From NCBI GenBank assembly GCA_022376925.1, contig JAIOJX010000025.1, positions 143,241,301 through 143,305,300 of the forward strand: a stretch of DNA of 64,000 nucleotides. The letters run 5' to 3'. A program made the translations under genes and the position numbers. How positions within the stretch are numbered: the first letter of the stretch is position 1; every line of letters starts with the position of its first letter. Below, piece after piece: positions 11,780 through 23,061 of this stretch. The stretch is from Tragulus kanchil (Eukaryota > Chordata > Mammalia > Artiodactyla > Tragulidae). The notes beneath the pieces were generated by a model that saw nothing but the letters and a program-made list of their open reading frames with translations, was not told the DNA's origin and ran no database searches.

Positions 11780-14700
11780 GCATGAACATTTTCTTCTTGG
11801 TATATTTTGAATATTGTTCCTAAACTTTGTGTAAATTTTTGCTTTAAACTAGAATCAGCTCCACCCTTCCACCACCCAGTTTCTCCAAATTTTAAGATAT
11901 CTATTTAAAAATCCCTGGTTGGTGCTCTCATTTTATTATGAACTTGAATCATCTCAATGACTAAAGATAGTCATCTCACTAAGATCAAAATCTCTTTCAG
12001 AACTTATGTACATAATTTCTTCTATAGACACATCACAGATTTTCTGTCCTATATTTTAGCATGTGTTTGCCCTGTATTTCCTCTGTATATATAAATTTTA
12101 GCTGGTCTTAGTAATTTTCATAGGACCTAATAAAATAATATTCACAAATCAGGAAACAGCGAAACATTCATTATTATCTTTTCTGGTTGATCATTGAATA
12201 GTATCTTCTTTTCCTAACCTATTCATTTTAGGAACCAGCAGATTTGTAAAATTTGATAGCTTTTTATGTATGGCTCTTTGAGTTGTCCAGTGGGAGAAAG
12301 CTGTATTTATACACTGTAAACTTTTTCTGTAATACTGCAAGACAGAAACGCTAAATATTTTCCATAATAAAGAGTCTTCAAATGTGTAGCAGTGCAGAAC
12401 CTAATCTGATTGAAAACACTTCAGTATCTTATTTCAGAATGATAGGCCTGAATATGTACAAATTGTTTAGGAAAAGTGCTTCGGCAGTTAGCTGAGATCT
12501 CAATACTTTCTTTGGAAAGAGACATCATAAGGAAGTTACGCTTCTGAATTATTTTGAATAGTAATTCATGTTGAGAAAACATGCACATATAAGTGTGTCA
12601 AAAGCATGTTAACAGACACCATTTTAGAGTAAATTGATAACTGATGAAAAGATGCACTGACCAAGAATTAGAAGAAAAAAAAAATTAAGTTGTGCCAAAC
12701 TCAAAGCAAATACAATAAAAAGTATAGGACCACTGTGGTTATATGCTACATCTGTTTCCAAAAAAAGTAATGGTGTTTGATAGATGCCGTAAGATTTCAG
12801 CATAACAGCAGTGATGATAGGGGAACTTACAGTAACTTTGAAAAAAAGTGTAGTAATGACTGAACATAAAGTGTCACTAGTTCCAACTATCTAATATTAT
12901 TGAGGTGATGCTTGATGTCCTGAAAAGTACTTTATGTCACTTTAAAGGAAGTTATTGTACATATTTAAAAATCTCCCATCAAAGACATATGTTGTGTTAT
13001 CTAGAGGTAAAAATACTAAACTGTACAGAGGTCAAATGAAATAAAACTGTAAAACAAATGAATTAGCCATATTCATTTATTATGATAGGTTCACTTTAAG
13101 AGCATAACTTGGTATTACATGGGAGCTTACTTTATGTTCAAGCCTATCCGGGAGCAGAATATATACATATTCTTAATATAAACACAATGAAATCTACAAA
13201 TATGTACTGCTAGTATATAGTGAAGAGACTATGGTAGATTAATATACTATTGCAACTAAGAGAAAATATGGAAATATAATTCCTTGAGGATTAGTAGCTG
13301 CTGATATTGCCTATTTTCATATTTAATTTATTTTGCTCCTGAATGGCATTGAGTTTTTGATATTGTGCTAAAAATAAATTTCCCCCTTAACAGTAAAACT
13401 CTTCCAAAATAAGTAGAATGCCAACTTAATAAAAATGAAAGCAAAATTCTTAAGTGTTAGATTGTCTGTATATAAGAAGTATTTCTAAACCTATTCTCAT
13501 CTATTTCATGTTTTGCTTTTTTTGCAATTATTAGTGTGTCCTGTGACTTAGAGAGCACATATGCATGTTCCTGTATTAAATAAAAGAAAGAATGAACTCT
13601 GAGTGGCACAAAAGTATCTTTCACCTTCTGTCACATTGTCTTAGCAGTTGAAAACCAGTTCTGTTCCGCATTTATCCCCAAGTTTTTTTTCCACAGATTG
13701 CTTCTAGAGTCGCTTTTATGTTCCAAATAATTGCATGTGTAAAAATTTATTCTTTGCTCAGTATGATTCTTGCAAATATATTTTTTGGTGGTTGATATTA
13801 AATGCATGATTTAAAGCTCTTACCACAGTCATTTTGATCTGTATCTTAATCCATTCCATGAAATAATATCTGGAAGTCTTTTAGGGTACTTGCAAATGAT
13901 TTACTTCCTTCTCTTTTATCTGTTAAATTCATATTGCATTTTGAAGAATATCTAATAGCATTATTAACAAAAGTATTTTGACTTTAGATGAATTCATTTT
14001 ATGTAAGAAAAGATAATGTACATAGCAACATATTTAAAATCACATGAAATAAGTAGGAAAAATAGGCTAAAAGAGAAGTTTAAATGATTATCACCCTATT
14101 TTAACTTTGGAGTTTATATTAAAGGACAAAATACCAGCTGAAAAAAAAATGTCCTACATCATGAGAGAGTAGCCTTATATACATATTAGGCATCAAATAA
14201 ATATTTACTAAAGTTTCTTCCAGGTAGTTTTAATATTGAAAAATATTTCCTATACCACCTACAAAATTGTTTTCTTTTCAGTATACTGTAGATAAAAAAA
14301 TAATTATGCAGTGTTAGTACCCAGAAATTTATCTTCTGAAGAAGACCTTCCTATATAAAGGCAAACCCTTATCGATTTTGTGATTTAAGCATAGGTCAGC
14401 ATACTCAATACAATCTTCCATTGACTTTGTTGAATTGTACAGTATATTATGTCTTTCACATTGTTACAATGTATTACTTTTCCCAGAGGAATACATCAGC
14501 CTGTAGACTTTCAATTACTTTCTTTATCTATAAAATATCTGCACAAGATTTTTAAATTTTCTTTAAGAAAACTACCTAGAGTAGAGCTCAATAATTTTCC
14601 TTCAACTTTCTTAAACTTATTTTCGCTCTCAACTCTCCTGCCTTCATATGTTGCTTCCCTTTGTTCCTGATCTCAGAAGTTCACAATTATTTTAATCCAG

Positions 14701-15454
14701 TCTACACCTTTTTTTTTAACCAAAATAAAAGATCCATTGATGTCAACAAAAGCTCTGTTTATAGGAGCAAATGTCATTGAAAGGAGAATATTATTCAGTA
14801 TGTTTGAAAGTTCTATGTGATAATTTATCTGATTTCTCTTTTTACTATTTTAAATAATTTTATTAAGGCCAGAAGCATATTTTATTATTTTCTTAAATAA
14901 ACTTGAATATTTTAAAAATATACATAATATCCATATCATTTTAATAATAAGTACATGGGTTTTAGAATGGTAAGACAAAAATTAGTAGAAAAAAATAATG
15001 AAACTTGTAAAGGCAAAATGAAAAGGTCATCAGTACTACACAGTAATATTTTTAATGTAGGTAATAGTTTCCATCAAAAATCATGAAAGTAATAAAATGA
15101 TATTTAGAATATTTCTATAATAATATGAAGATATACAGTAAAAAAGCCTACAGCTTCAAAATGCATTTAAATATACTAAAAAATTGTAAACAAGATACGA
15201 AGACTGTGCATTTTCAAAATAACTACTGTTGGCTGAAATTCCAGGGATGACTAGGAATTAAATTAGAAAAGGGCTGCTTGTTTTATGGTCACAGAAGTTT
15301 CTCAATTATACAATTGCCAATATCTTTAAAGGGTTGAATGTGAGGATAATATTCCAAGTAGTAGTATTTTCAACCAAATATAATACTTATAAATCTAGCC
15401 CAAACATTTTTCATCTGTAAAAAACAACAAATATCTAAAATTTCTTTAGTTTCA
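11780..15454. other. AT-rich non-coding stretch, unduplicated
   Basis: No kilobase duplication, recent SINE, structured RNA or convincing coding frame was seen in these 3.7 kb. A short piece at about 14185-14215 (GGCATCAAATAAATATTTACT) looks like the 3' end of a MIR or L2. The rest is low-complexity AT-rich sequence that I cannot assign. Confidence 0.6.
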
Positions 15455-15800
15455 GGCTGTGTTCTCTATCTCTATGTGGAAATTCTAACACCCCAACATG
15501 GTGGTACTTGTAGATAAGGCTTTTGGAAGGTGAGTTAGTCATGAGTGAGGAACCCTCATGGATAGAATTAGCGCCCCTATAAAAGGGACTCCAGAAAATG
15601 TTCTATACCCTTCTGCCATATGATGGCAAAGCAAAAAGATGGCCTATGATGTCTGATGAGGAAGCAGACCTTCCCAGACACCAAGTCTGTCACCATATAG
15701 ATCTTGGACTTCCTTGTTTCCAAAGTGGTGAGAAATAAATGTTTGTTTAAGTCACACATTATGGCATTTTTATTATAGGAGCCCAAAGTAAGATAAAGCC
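15455..15800 (+). mobile_element. MLT1-type MaLR LTR, diverged
   Basis: The order of landmarks follows an MLT1 LTR: AGTTAGTCATGAGTGAGG, then CCTCATGGATAGAATTAGCG, then CTATAAAAGGGAC, then GATCTTGGACTTCC, then GTGAGAAATAAATG (polyadenylation signal), then an end near GGAGCCCAAAGTAAGATAA. It is a solitary LTR with no internal retroviral sequence beside it. The divergence is that of an old element. Confidence 0.8.
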
Positions 15801-16420
15801 CAAGCTCCTTCTCTTTCATCTGAATTGATTCATTTCTATACTTAAAATTCTTTCATTAAGTAAATATTTATTGAGACCCCATTATATGTTGGAAGGAGCT
15901 GATGCTTGATTTCACCATCTTTTCAACAGATAACCTCAACCTTACCGTAACATGTTGTCTACCATTGCTTTTTATTTTTATTTCTAGATGGATGTTTTCC
16001 TCTTTTTAATGACAATTCAGTCTCTCTAAAATGCATGATACTAACTTCCTCGCAAACATTCACTGTTCTCCCAGATAAGCTCTTTCTTGAGCAATTAAAA
16101 TTCTGTTTTCTAGAGTTTTACTCATTGCTACACATGCCATATGATTTTAATATGGCTTTTATTTCCTTGATTTCATCACTTCCAATGATCTTATTCTTCA
16201 CCTTTTGTCACCTCTCAACTCCTAGATTCATATCTGAAACACTCCTAATAATATCACCACACTCAGACCTCAGCTAAAATCCTTCTCTTTGACCACTCCA
16301 CTCTTTCTGATCCATTTCTTTTATGACTACCCTCCACAAAACTTGACTCAATCAGACACTATCAAATTGGTCTCCTTCATATTATCACTTACATGCTTAA
16401 TCAGCTTTTAAAATTATCAA
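15801..16420 (+). mobile_element. Possible L2 / MIR-like old repeat
   Basis: TTCATTAAGTAAATATTTATTGAGACC near 15855 resembles the antisense end common to L2 and MIR. The pyrimidine-rich stretch 16260-16400 (TTCTCTTTGACCACTCC, ATTATCACTTACATG) resembles the sense L2 3' region. Orientation is mixed and the match is by eye only, so at least two fragments may be present. Confidence 0.35.
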
Positions 16421-16663
16421 TGTGGTAAAATTTTAACATGCCTCCCATTCTCTTAGCAATTCTTAACTGTACAATACAATATTGTTAGCTATAGGCATAA
16501 CGCTGTACAGAATATCTCTAGAATTTGTCCATCTTGTAATTCTGAAGTTTTAAACCTGTTGAATATAAAATTCCCATTTCCATCTCCTCCAAGGCATTGT
16601 CAATGACCATTCTATTCTCCTTTCTATGAATCTGGCTATGTAAAGTACTTCATATAAGAGGAG

Positions 16664-16813
16664 GACTTCTTGGGTGGTGCTAGTAGTAAACAAACAATAC
16701 AAGGGGCTTCCACTGTAGCTCAGACAGTTAAGAATCCACCTGAGAAACAGGAGACCTGGGTTTGATCCCTGGGTTAGGAAGGAGAGGGCATGGCAAACCA
16801 CTCCAGTATTCTT
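16664..16813 (+). mobile_element. Bov-tA head(s), target of a nested SINE
   Basis: A truncated head (GGACTTCTTGGGTGGTGCTAG) is followed by a second head (GGGGCTTCCACTGTAGCTCAG, AAGAATCCACCTGAGAAAC, GGTTTGATCCCTGG) and the start of the Bov-A body (GGGCATGGCAAACCACTCCAG). The body is cut by the CHR-like SINE at 16814-17140 and resumes at 17141. It then stops near 17156, where L1 sequence returns. A copy lies at about 17779-17927. Confidence 0.85.
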
Positions 16814-17140
16814 TTTTTTTTAAGATTTATTTATTTATTTATTTTGGGCGGGGGTCGGGTTGGGGAGGGAGGGGAGTAGGTGGGCCACTTCTATTGGTCT
16901 TTCATTTCTCTATTTTCATCCGTCTTCGTTCTTTGGCTCCTGTGGGCCTCCCATCGCGGTGGCATCTGTAGTCGCAGAGCGCCGGCTCTGGGCACATGTG
17001 CCCCAGAGCTCCGACTCGGCGATTGGACACATTTGTCCAGCCGCTCCGCAGCACGTGGGATCCGCCCAAGCCAGGGATCGACCGGCGCCCCTTGCACTGC
17101 AAGGCGGTGTCCCCACCCACTGGACCACCAGAGGAAGCCT
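16814..17140 (-). mobile_element. CHR-like tRNA SINE with T+ tail, nested in Bov-tA
   Basis: Antisense full-length element with a perfect 15-bp target-site duplication, CACTCCAGTATTCTT, at 16799-16813 and 17141-17155. Both duplications lie in Bov-tA sequence. On its own strand the tail reads (AAAT)n with AATAAA, then TCTTA and an A run. Because it interrupts a Bov-tA, it moved after that ruminant-specific element inserted. Confidence 0.93.
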
Positions 17141-17927
17141 CACTCCAGTATTCTTGATGCTCTTGTCAAAGAGAAGTTGACCATATGTCTATTGGTGCCT
17201 TTCTGGGACCTATTCTATTCCATTGGTTTTTATGTTTGTCTTTATGACAGTAACGTATTGTTTTAATCACCACAGTTTTGTAATATGTGTTGAAATTAGA
17301 AAGTGTGATGAACCTGACTTTATATTTCTTCCTTGTTGTTTTGGCTATTGGGCTTCTTTATGGTTCTATATGAATTATAGGATTATTTAGGATTATTTTT
17401 CTATTTCTATAAAAAAATTTCATTGGAATTTTAACAGATTGCATTAAGTCTGTAGATAACTTTTTATAGAATGAACATCTTAACACTATTAAGTCATTCA
17501 GTCGAATGTAGGATTTCTTCCATTTGTGTATTCTTTCATTTCTTTCATCAGTGTTTACAGTTTTCAATGTACAAGTCTTTTGCCTCCTTAGATAAGTTAA
17601 TTTATAGATATTCTTATTTATGTGATGGTTAATACAGTTTATAATTTATTCTTCAGATAGTTTATTATTAATTCCATATGTTGATTTTATCCCATTCCCT
17701 CCCCCAAGGCATTGTCAATGACCATTCTATTCTCCTTTCTATGAATCTGGCTATGTAAAGTACTTCATATAAGAGGAGGACTTCTTGGTGGTGCTAGTAG
17801 TAAACAAACAATACAAGGGGCTTCCACTGTAGCTCAGACAGTTAAGAATCCACCTGAGAAACAGGAGACCTGGGTTTGATCCCTGGGTTAGGAAGGAGAG
17901 GGCATGGCAAACCACTCCAGTATTCTT

Positions 17928-18253
17928 TTTTTTTTAAGATTTATTTATTTATTTATTTTGGGCGGGGGTCGGGTTGGGGAGGGAGGGGAGTAGGTGGGCC
18001 ACTTCTATTGGTCTTTCATTTCTCTATTTTCATCCGTCTTCGTTCTTTGGCTCCTGTGGGCCTCCCATCGCGGTGGCATCTGTAGTCGCAGCGCACGGCT
18101 CTGGGCACATGTGCCCCAGAGCTCCGACTCGGCGATTGGACACATTTGTCCAGCCGCTCCGCAGCACGTGGGATCCGCCCAAGCCAGGGATCGACCGGCG
18201 CCCCTTGCACTGCAAGGCGGTGTCCCCACCCACTGGACCACCAGAGGAAGCCT
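17928..18253 (-). mobile_element. CHR-like SINE, duplicate of 16814-17140
   Basis: Second copy through duplication F, with the same flanking 15-bp repeats at 17913-17927 and 18254-18268. Differences from the first copy are limited to a few bases around 18090. It should not be counted as a separate insertion. Confidence 0.9.
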
Positions 18254-18411
18254 CACTCCAGTATTCTTGATGCTCTTGTCAAAGAGAAGTTGACCATATG
18301 TCTATTGGTGCCTTTCTGGGACCTATTCTATTCCATTGGTTTTTATGTTTGTCTTTATGACAGTAACGTATTGTTTTAATCACCACAGTTTTGTAATATG
18401 TGTTGAAATTA

Positions 18412-20718
18412 GAAAGTGTGATGAACCTGACTTTATATTTCTTCCTTGTTGTTTTGGCTATTGGGCTTCTTTATGGTTCTATATGAATTATAGGATTATT
18501 TAGGATTATTTTTCTATTTCTATAAAAAAATTTCATTGGAATTTTAACAGATTGCATTAAGTCTGTAGATAACTTTTTATAGAATGAACATCTTAACACT
18601 ATTAAGTCATTCAGTCGAATGTAGGATTTCTTCCATTTGTGTATTCTTTCATTTCTTTCATCAGTGTTTACAGTTTTCAATGTACAAGTCTTTTGCCTCC
18701 TTAGATAAGTTAATTTATAGATATTCTTATTTATGTGATGGTTAATACAGTTTATAATTTATTCTTCAGATAGTTTATTATTAATAAAAATGCACACTGA
18801 TTTTTGTATGTTGATTTTATATCCTCCAAATTTACTCAATTTGGTTATTCTAATTGTGTTTGTGTGTCATCTTTAGCTTTGTACATACAGGGTCATGTCA
18901 TCTGCAAGAATATAACTTTTCTTTCCAGTGTGGATGCCCCTTTTCTTTTTCTTACATAACTGTTCTGGCTAGAACTTCTAGTACAGTTTTGAGTAAAATT
19001 TGTGAGATTGAGAACCCTTACCTAGTTTCTCATCTTAGAAACTTATATTTCATGGTCTCTAATGGTAACTCACCATTTCGTATACCAACTCACCATCCTT
19101 CACTTATTTCTCCCTCCACTGTACTTTATTTTTTTTTAGGTTATTTGTTTTACAGCAAAAATTGTTCACTGAATTCCCCAGAGCTTAGCAGTTAGTAGCC
19201 AGAGTGATGCTTTTTAATTGTAATTCAGATCATATCACTTTCTTCCTAAAAGATATTCAATGAACTTAAATTATAATACAATACAAAATAACAGAATATA
19301 GACAATGGAACCTACATAACCAAACTTTAGTTTCCTATTGTGTATACCACCTAGGACTTTATCCCTACTGGTCTTCTCATTCTTATTTATGTTTGAAAAT
19401 ATAATATATTAAGTCTTCTACATATGGATAAGTTCTGTTCTGAGAGCATGTTCATAAGTCCCACAAAATTAGCCTGGGCACCCATTTTTTTTAATGTACA
19501 ACTAACACAGTCTGCTATATACCACTGCTGTTATGTCTGTTTCTGGGCATCCTATTCATGATGTGAAATTTTAAAGAAAGTGTGATAACCTGACTTTATA
19601 TTTCTTCCTTGTTGTTTTGGCTATTGGGCTTCTTTATGGTTCTATATGAATTATAGGATTATTTAGGATTATTTTTCTATTTCTATAAAAAAATTTCATT
19701 GGAATTTTAACAGATTGCATTAAGTCTGTAGATAACTTTTTATAGAATGAACATCTTAACACTATTAAGTCATTCAGTCGAATGTAGGATTTCTTCCATT
19801 TGTGTATTCTTTCATTTCTTTCATCAGTGTTTACAGTTTTCAATGTACAAGTCTTTTGCCTCCTTAGATAAGTTAATTTATAGATATTCTTATTTATGTG
19901 ATGGTTAATACAGTTTATAATTTATTCTTCAGATAGTTTATTATTAATAAAAATGCACACTGATTTTTGTATGTTGATTTTATATCCTCCAAATTTACTC
20001 AATTTGGTTATTCTAATTGTGTTTGTGTGTCATCTTTAGCTTTGTACATACAGGGTCATGTCATCTGCAAGAATATAACTTTTCTTTCCAGTGTGGATGC
20101 CCCTTTTCTTTTTCTTACATAACTGTTCTGGCTAGAACTTCTAGTACAGTTTTGAGTAAAATTTGTGAGATTGAGAACCCTTACCTAGTTTCTCATCTTA
20201 GAAACTTATATTTCATGGTCTCTAATGGTAACTCACCATTTCGTATACCAACTCACCATCCTTCACTTATTTCTCCCTCCACTGTACTTTATTTTTTTTT
20301 AGGTTATTTGTTTTACAGCAAAAATTGTTCACTGAATTCCCCAGAGCTTAGCAGTTAGTAGCCAGAGTGATGCTTTTTAATTGTAATTCAGATCATATCA
20401 CTTTCTTCCTAAAAGATATTCAATGAACTTAAATTATAATACAATACAAAATAACAGAATATAGACAATGGAACCTACATAACCAAACTTTAGTTTCCTA
20501 TTGTGTATACCACCTAGGACTTTATCCCTACTGGTCTTCTCATTCTTATTTATGTTTGAAAATATAATATATTAAGTCTTCTACATATGGATAAGTTCTG
20601 TTCTGAGAGCATGTTCATAAGTCCCACAAAATTAGCCTGGGCACCCATTTTTTTTAATGTACAACTAACACAGTCTGCTATATACCACTGCTGTTATGTC
20701 TGTTTCTGGGCATCCTAG
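18412..20718. repeat. Direct duplication G, period 1163 bp
   Basis: Bases 18412-19555 recur at about 19575-20718, with one base lost at the start (GTGATGAACC versus GTGATAACC). The left part also belongs to duplication F, so the L1 piece starting near 17298 exists three times (17298, 18412, 19577). The seam 19556-19574 is unplaceable. Outside the L1, about 19075-19555 holds no repeat that I recognise. Confidence 0.93.
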
Positions 20719-21300
20719 ATTTGAAATAAAGATACTGTATGACTGTATGCTCTACTGTACTATTAAGTACATGGAAAGCAAAACTAAGTGAAGTGGACAC
20801 ATGCATGTGACAGTGTATGCCAGACACGTGAACTAACTTATGTGATTAGACATGGGAACACATTCTTCGAAAGTTTGCAATGTGGAAATTTGTAGGAGAC
20901 TTAGTGTTGCAGTTTTTTGGGGGGTGTGGGGGTGTGGGGGGGCTTTGGCTATGCCATTCTCTTTTCTTTCATCATTCTATTCCAGATGTTGCATGGCTCA
21001 GCTTTTCTGTGATTTAGATTGCTGCTCAAATGTGTCGGTTCTTAAGAAGGCATTTTCTAAACACTCTGTTTACAATTGCCTCTATATTCCACCCTATTTT
21101 CTTTCTTGCAGTGTCTTTGTTTCCCTACAACTCTTATCAGTTCTCAGCATTCTATTCATAACAGTATATTCAATGCATTTTTTTTTCTAGTGCACTGGAA
21201 TAAAGCTCTAGGTAGGCTTGGACTTGATCTTTTGTATTCACTGCTGGATTACTAGTGACTAAAAGTATTGGGAAGTTAGTAAGTGTTCATAACTAGTTTC
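20719..21300. other. Unduplicated stretch with a G-run cluster
   Basis: No gene or mobile element was recognised. The one notable point is 20919-20942: three G runs of 6, 5 and 7 bases separated by TGT, after a T run. It could form a G-quadruplex, or simply be a G/T microsatellite. Confidence 0.7.
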
Positions 21301-21640
21301 TGAATGAGTAACATGGGAAAAATATGGCTGAGAATTGATACCAGGAGAAAAACATGAGTGAAAACATTCAGGGTAATGTGAAGAATACAGGCCTAAAGTA
21401 GCAAGCATACTGGGAGTTTGAGTAACTGTGACAACACCAGATAAACAGAATATGTGGTAAGCAAAAGGAAAGTACATGTGGAAAGAAGTCCTTACTGAGT
21501 CCATACAAGATAAGATCAGGAGTATGCTAATTGTCAGAAGTCCTTACTCTGGCTCTTATCTATTAATTTTATCTTAAATGCATCAGGAAGCCATTAAAAG
21601 ATTTGGAACAGTAGAATGGCATTAGGTTCTGAAATCTTCC
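21300..21640 (+). mobile_element. Old mammalian interspersed repeat, family not named
   Basis: The stretch ending GGAAGCCATTAAAAGATTTGG, AACAGTAGAATGGCATTAGG resembles a common ancient repeat containing GGAAGCCATTGGAGGGTTTTG. The upstream part fits its purine-rich body poorly. I cannot assign the family. Confidence 0.35.
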
Positions 21641-21694
21641 CAATGCCATCCCCACTGTCACTGCTTCTATTCATTCAGTCCTTATATGTTAACT

Positions 21695-21760
21695 GGGATT
21701 CTCTTGTAACCCAACTGGTGAAGAATCCACCTGCAATGCAGGATACCCCGGTTCGAGACT
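21695..21760 (+). mobile_element. Bov-tA head fragment
   Basis: Only the tRNA-derived head is present: GGGATTCTCTTGTAACCCAA, GAAGAATCCACCTGCAATGC, CCCCGGTTCGAGAC. The Bov-A body is absent. The B-box-like GGTTCGAGACT is well preserved. It is not a tRNA gene, because the length and flanks match a SINE fragment. Confidence 0.75.
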
Positions 21761-21982
21761 ATACCAACTGAGACACTGAGTATAGAAATGAACATTGGCT
21801 GACCATGTATAAAATAGAATCCTGCCTCACAACCTGCAGCAGCCTGTCCATAAAACCAACATTTTAATTTTTTTTTAATGTAAAAGAATCAGCCAAGGGA
21901 GCTAGCCTATTGTAAGTCAGACTTGCAGGACTACACAGCACTATCTTTAGTAACAATAAGAAGCTATACAGGGCTTCCCTGG

Positions 21983-21993
21983 TGGTCCAGTGG
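21983..21993 (+). promoter_or_regulatory. Pol III A box of the SINE
   Basis: TGGTCCAGTGG fits the tRNA A-box pattern TRGYNNARNNG at the expected distance from the element's start. Confidence 0.7.
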
Positions 21994-22026
21994 GTAAGGA
22001 CACCACCTTGCAGTGCAAGGGGTACC

Positions 22027-22037
22027 GGTTTGATCCC
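22027..22037 (+). promoter_or_regulatory. Pol III B box of the SINE
   Basis: GGTTTGATCCC fits the B-box pattern GGTTCGANNCC with one C to T change, at a CpG that is commonly lost by methylation. The A-to-B spacing of about 33 bp is normal for a tRNA-derived promoter. Confidence 0.7.
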
Positions 22038-22342
22038 TGGCCTGGGAAGATCCCACGTGCCGCGGAGCAGCTGGACCGATGTGTCCAATTACCGAGCCAG
22101 AGTTCTGGGGCGCATGCTCCCAGAGCCGGTGCTCTGCGACAACAGAGGCCACCACGATGGGAGGCCCACACGGACCAAAGAACAAAGATGGATGAAAATA
22201 GACAAATGAAAGACCAATAGAAGTAGCCCACCTGCTCCCCACCCTCCCCACCCTCCCAAAATAAATAAATAAATAAATCTTTGGGAAACAAAAAAAAAAG
22301 AAGCTATACAATAACTTCTATAACAGTTGGTCCAAACAGAAC

Positions 22343-22398
22343 TTGGTTAGTAGCTGATAGTTTGCCTAAGTTGGTTAGTAGCTGATAGTTTTCCTATC
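22343..22398. repeat. 28-bp tandem duplication
   Basis: TTGGTTAGTAGCTGATAGTT occurs at 22343 and again 28 bp later at 22371, with small differences after it. It is carried to 23434-23489 by duplication H. Confidence 0.8.
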
Positions 22399-22693
22399 TA
22401 TGTATCAATCCCAACTTAAGACCAACCAAAGATAGCTTCCAAGTTAAGACCCACCAGAGAAATTAAAATATATACCATTAACCCATCACACAGGATGCCC
22501 ATTTCTAGTTAGCGTGCCTCTAGCTTCCTATCATACCAATAGCTTCTAATCAATGTGTAGCTAGAATCTTTCTCTTTTTCATTGTAAAGTATTCTACTCC
22601 TCTACCTTTCAGTGTCAATCAAAACACAAGTGATGGTGGCTGACTCCTTTATTATATATAAAACTCTGAACAAATGGACTTTGCTTGTTCTCA

Positions 22694-22893
22694 CTTGGTG
22701 ATGATTTAGTGTCCAACTCTTGTAACCCCATGGACTGTAGCCCACCAGGCTTCTCTGTCCATGGGATTTCCTTGGCAAGAATACTGGAGTGGGTTGCCAT
22801 TTCCTACTCCAGAGGGTCTTTCCGATCCAGGGATTGAACCCAGGTCTCCTGATTTCAGGCAGATTCCTTATGAACTGAGCCACCAGAGAAGCC
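22694..22893 (-). mobile_element. Bov-tA SINE
   Basis: Antisense Bov-tA with CCATGGACTGTAGCCCACC, GAATACTGGAGTGGGTTGCC, GATCCAGGGATTGAACCC and the head complement ending CCACCAGAGAAGCC. A copy lies at 23785-23984. Confidence 0.92.
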
Positions 22894-23061
22894 TCTCATT
22901 TGGCTGGTCTTCATTTATTTCCAAATAAATTCCTGCCTAGTCTCTTCCACTACGTAGAAATTTCCAGTCAGTTTCTCTCTACAATTAGAGTTCTGTTCCA
23001 AAACTCAGAACCTGTATTGTCACTACACAGCATTTCTTTAGTAACAATAAGAAGCTATACA

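Larger units (their letters stand above)
16589..18790. repeat. Direct duplication F, period about 1114 bp
   Basis: Bases 16589-17703 recur from 17704 to about 18790. Differences: GGGTGG becomes GGTGG (one base lost near 16672), and GCAGAGCGCCGGC becomes GCAGCGCACGGC near 16975. Just before the seam (17673-17703) there is a shortened form of 18790-18830, missing about 20 bases, again suggesting poor consensus at a piece end. Confidence 0.93.
16420..19070 (-). mobile_element. Degraded L1, antisense, interrupted and duplicated
   Basis: On the plus strand, 16420-16660 resembles L1 3'-UTR (TTGTTAGCTATAGGCAT, ATTCTCCTTTCTATGAATC). Sequence from 17158 on follows the antisense carboxyl half of ORF2 (CTCTTGTCAAAGAGAAGTTG, TTTTGGCTATTGGGCTTCTT, GGATTATTTTTCTATTTCT, GATTGCATTAAGTCTGTAG, GTACAAGTCTTTTGCCTCC, GTCATGTCATCTGCAAGAA). 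A Bov-tA and the CHR-like SINE interrupt it. Duplications F and G repeat parts two or three times. Stops and indels break all frames. Confidence 0.82.
21971..22299 (+). mobile_element. CHR-like tRNA SINE with T+ tail, best-preserved copy
   Basis: Full-length, sense orientation. The head starts GGGCTTCCCTGGTGGTCCAG. The body includes GAAGATCCCACGTGCCGCGG and GATGGGAGGCCCACACGG. A unique part ATGAAAGACCAATAGAAG is followed by a C-rich block CCCACCCTCCC, then (AAAT)n with overlapping AATAAA, then TCTTT and poly-A. AATAAA plus TCTTT is the signature of T+ SINEs. The flanking target-site duplication is GAAGCTATACA (21960-21970 and 22300-22310), 13 bp if two ambiguous A bases are included. Confidence 0.93.

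Noticed and set aside
15455..15800. Active endogenous retrovirus
   Set aside because: Only a diverged solitary MLT1-type LTR is present. No gag, pol or env sequence lies beside it.
18854..19195. 113-codon frame repeated at 20017-20358
   Set aside because: Its first part lies in antisense L1 ORF2 sequence, and the repetition is due to duplication G.
21695..21760. Possible tRNA gene (also at 24794, 39195 and 51906)
   Set aside because: The tRNA-like heads belong to Bov-tA. They continue into Bov-A sequence or are truncated, and do not fold as complete tRNAs with a proper 3' arm.
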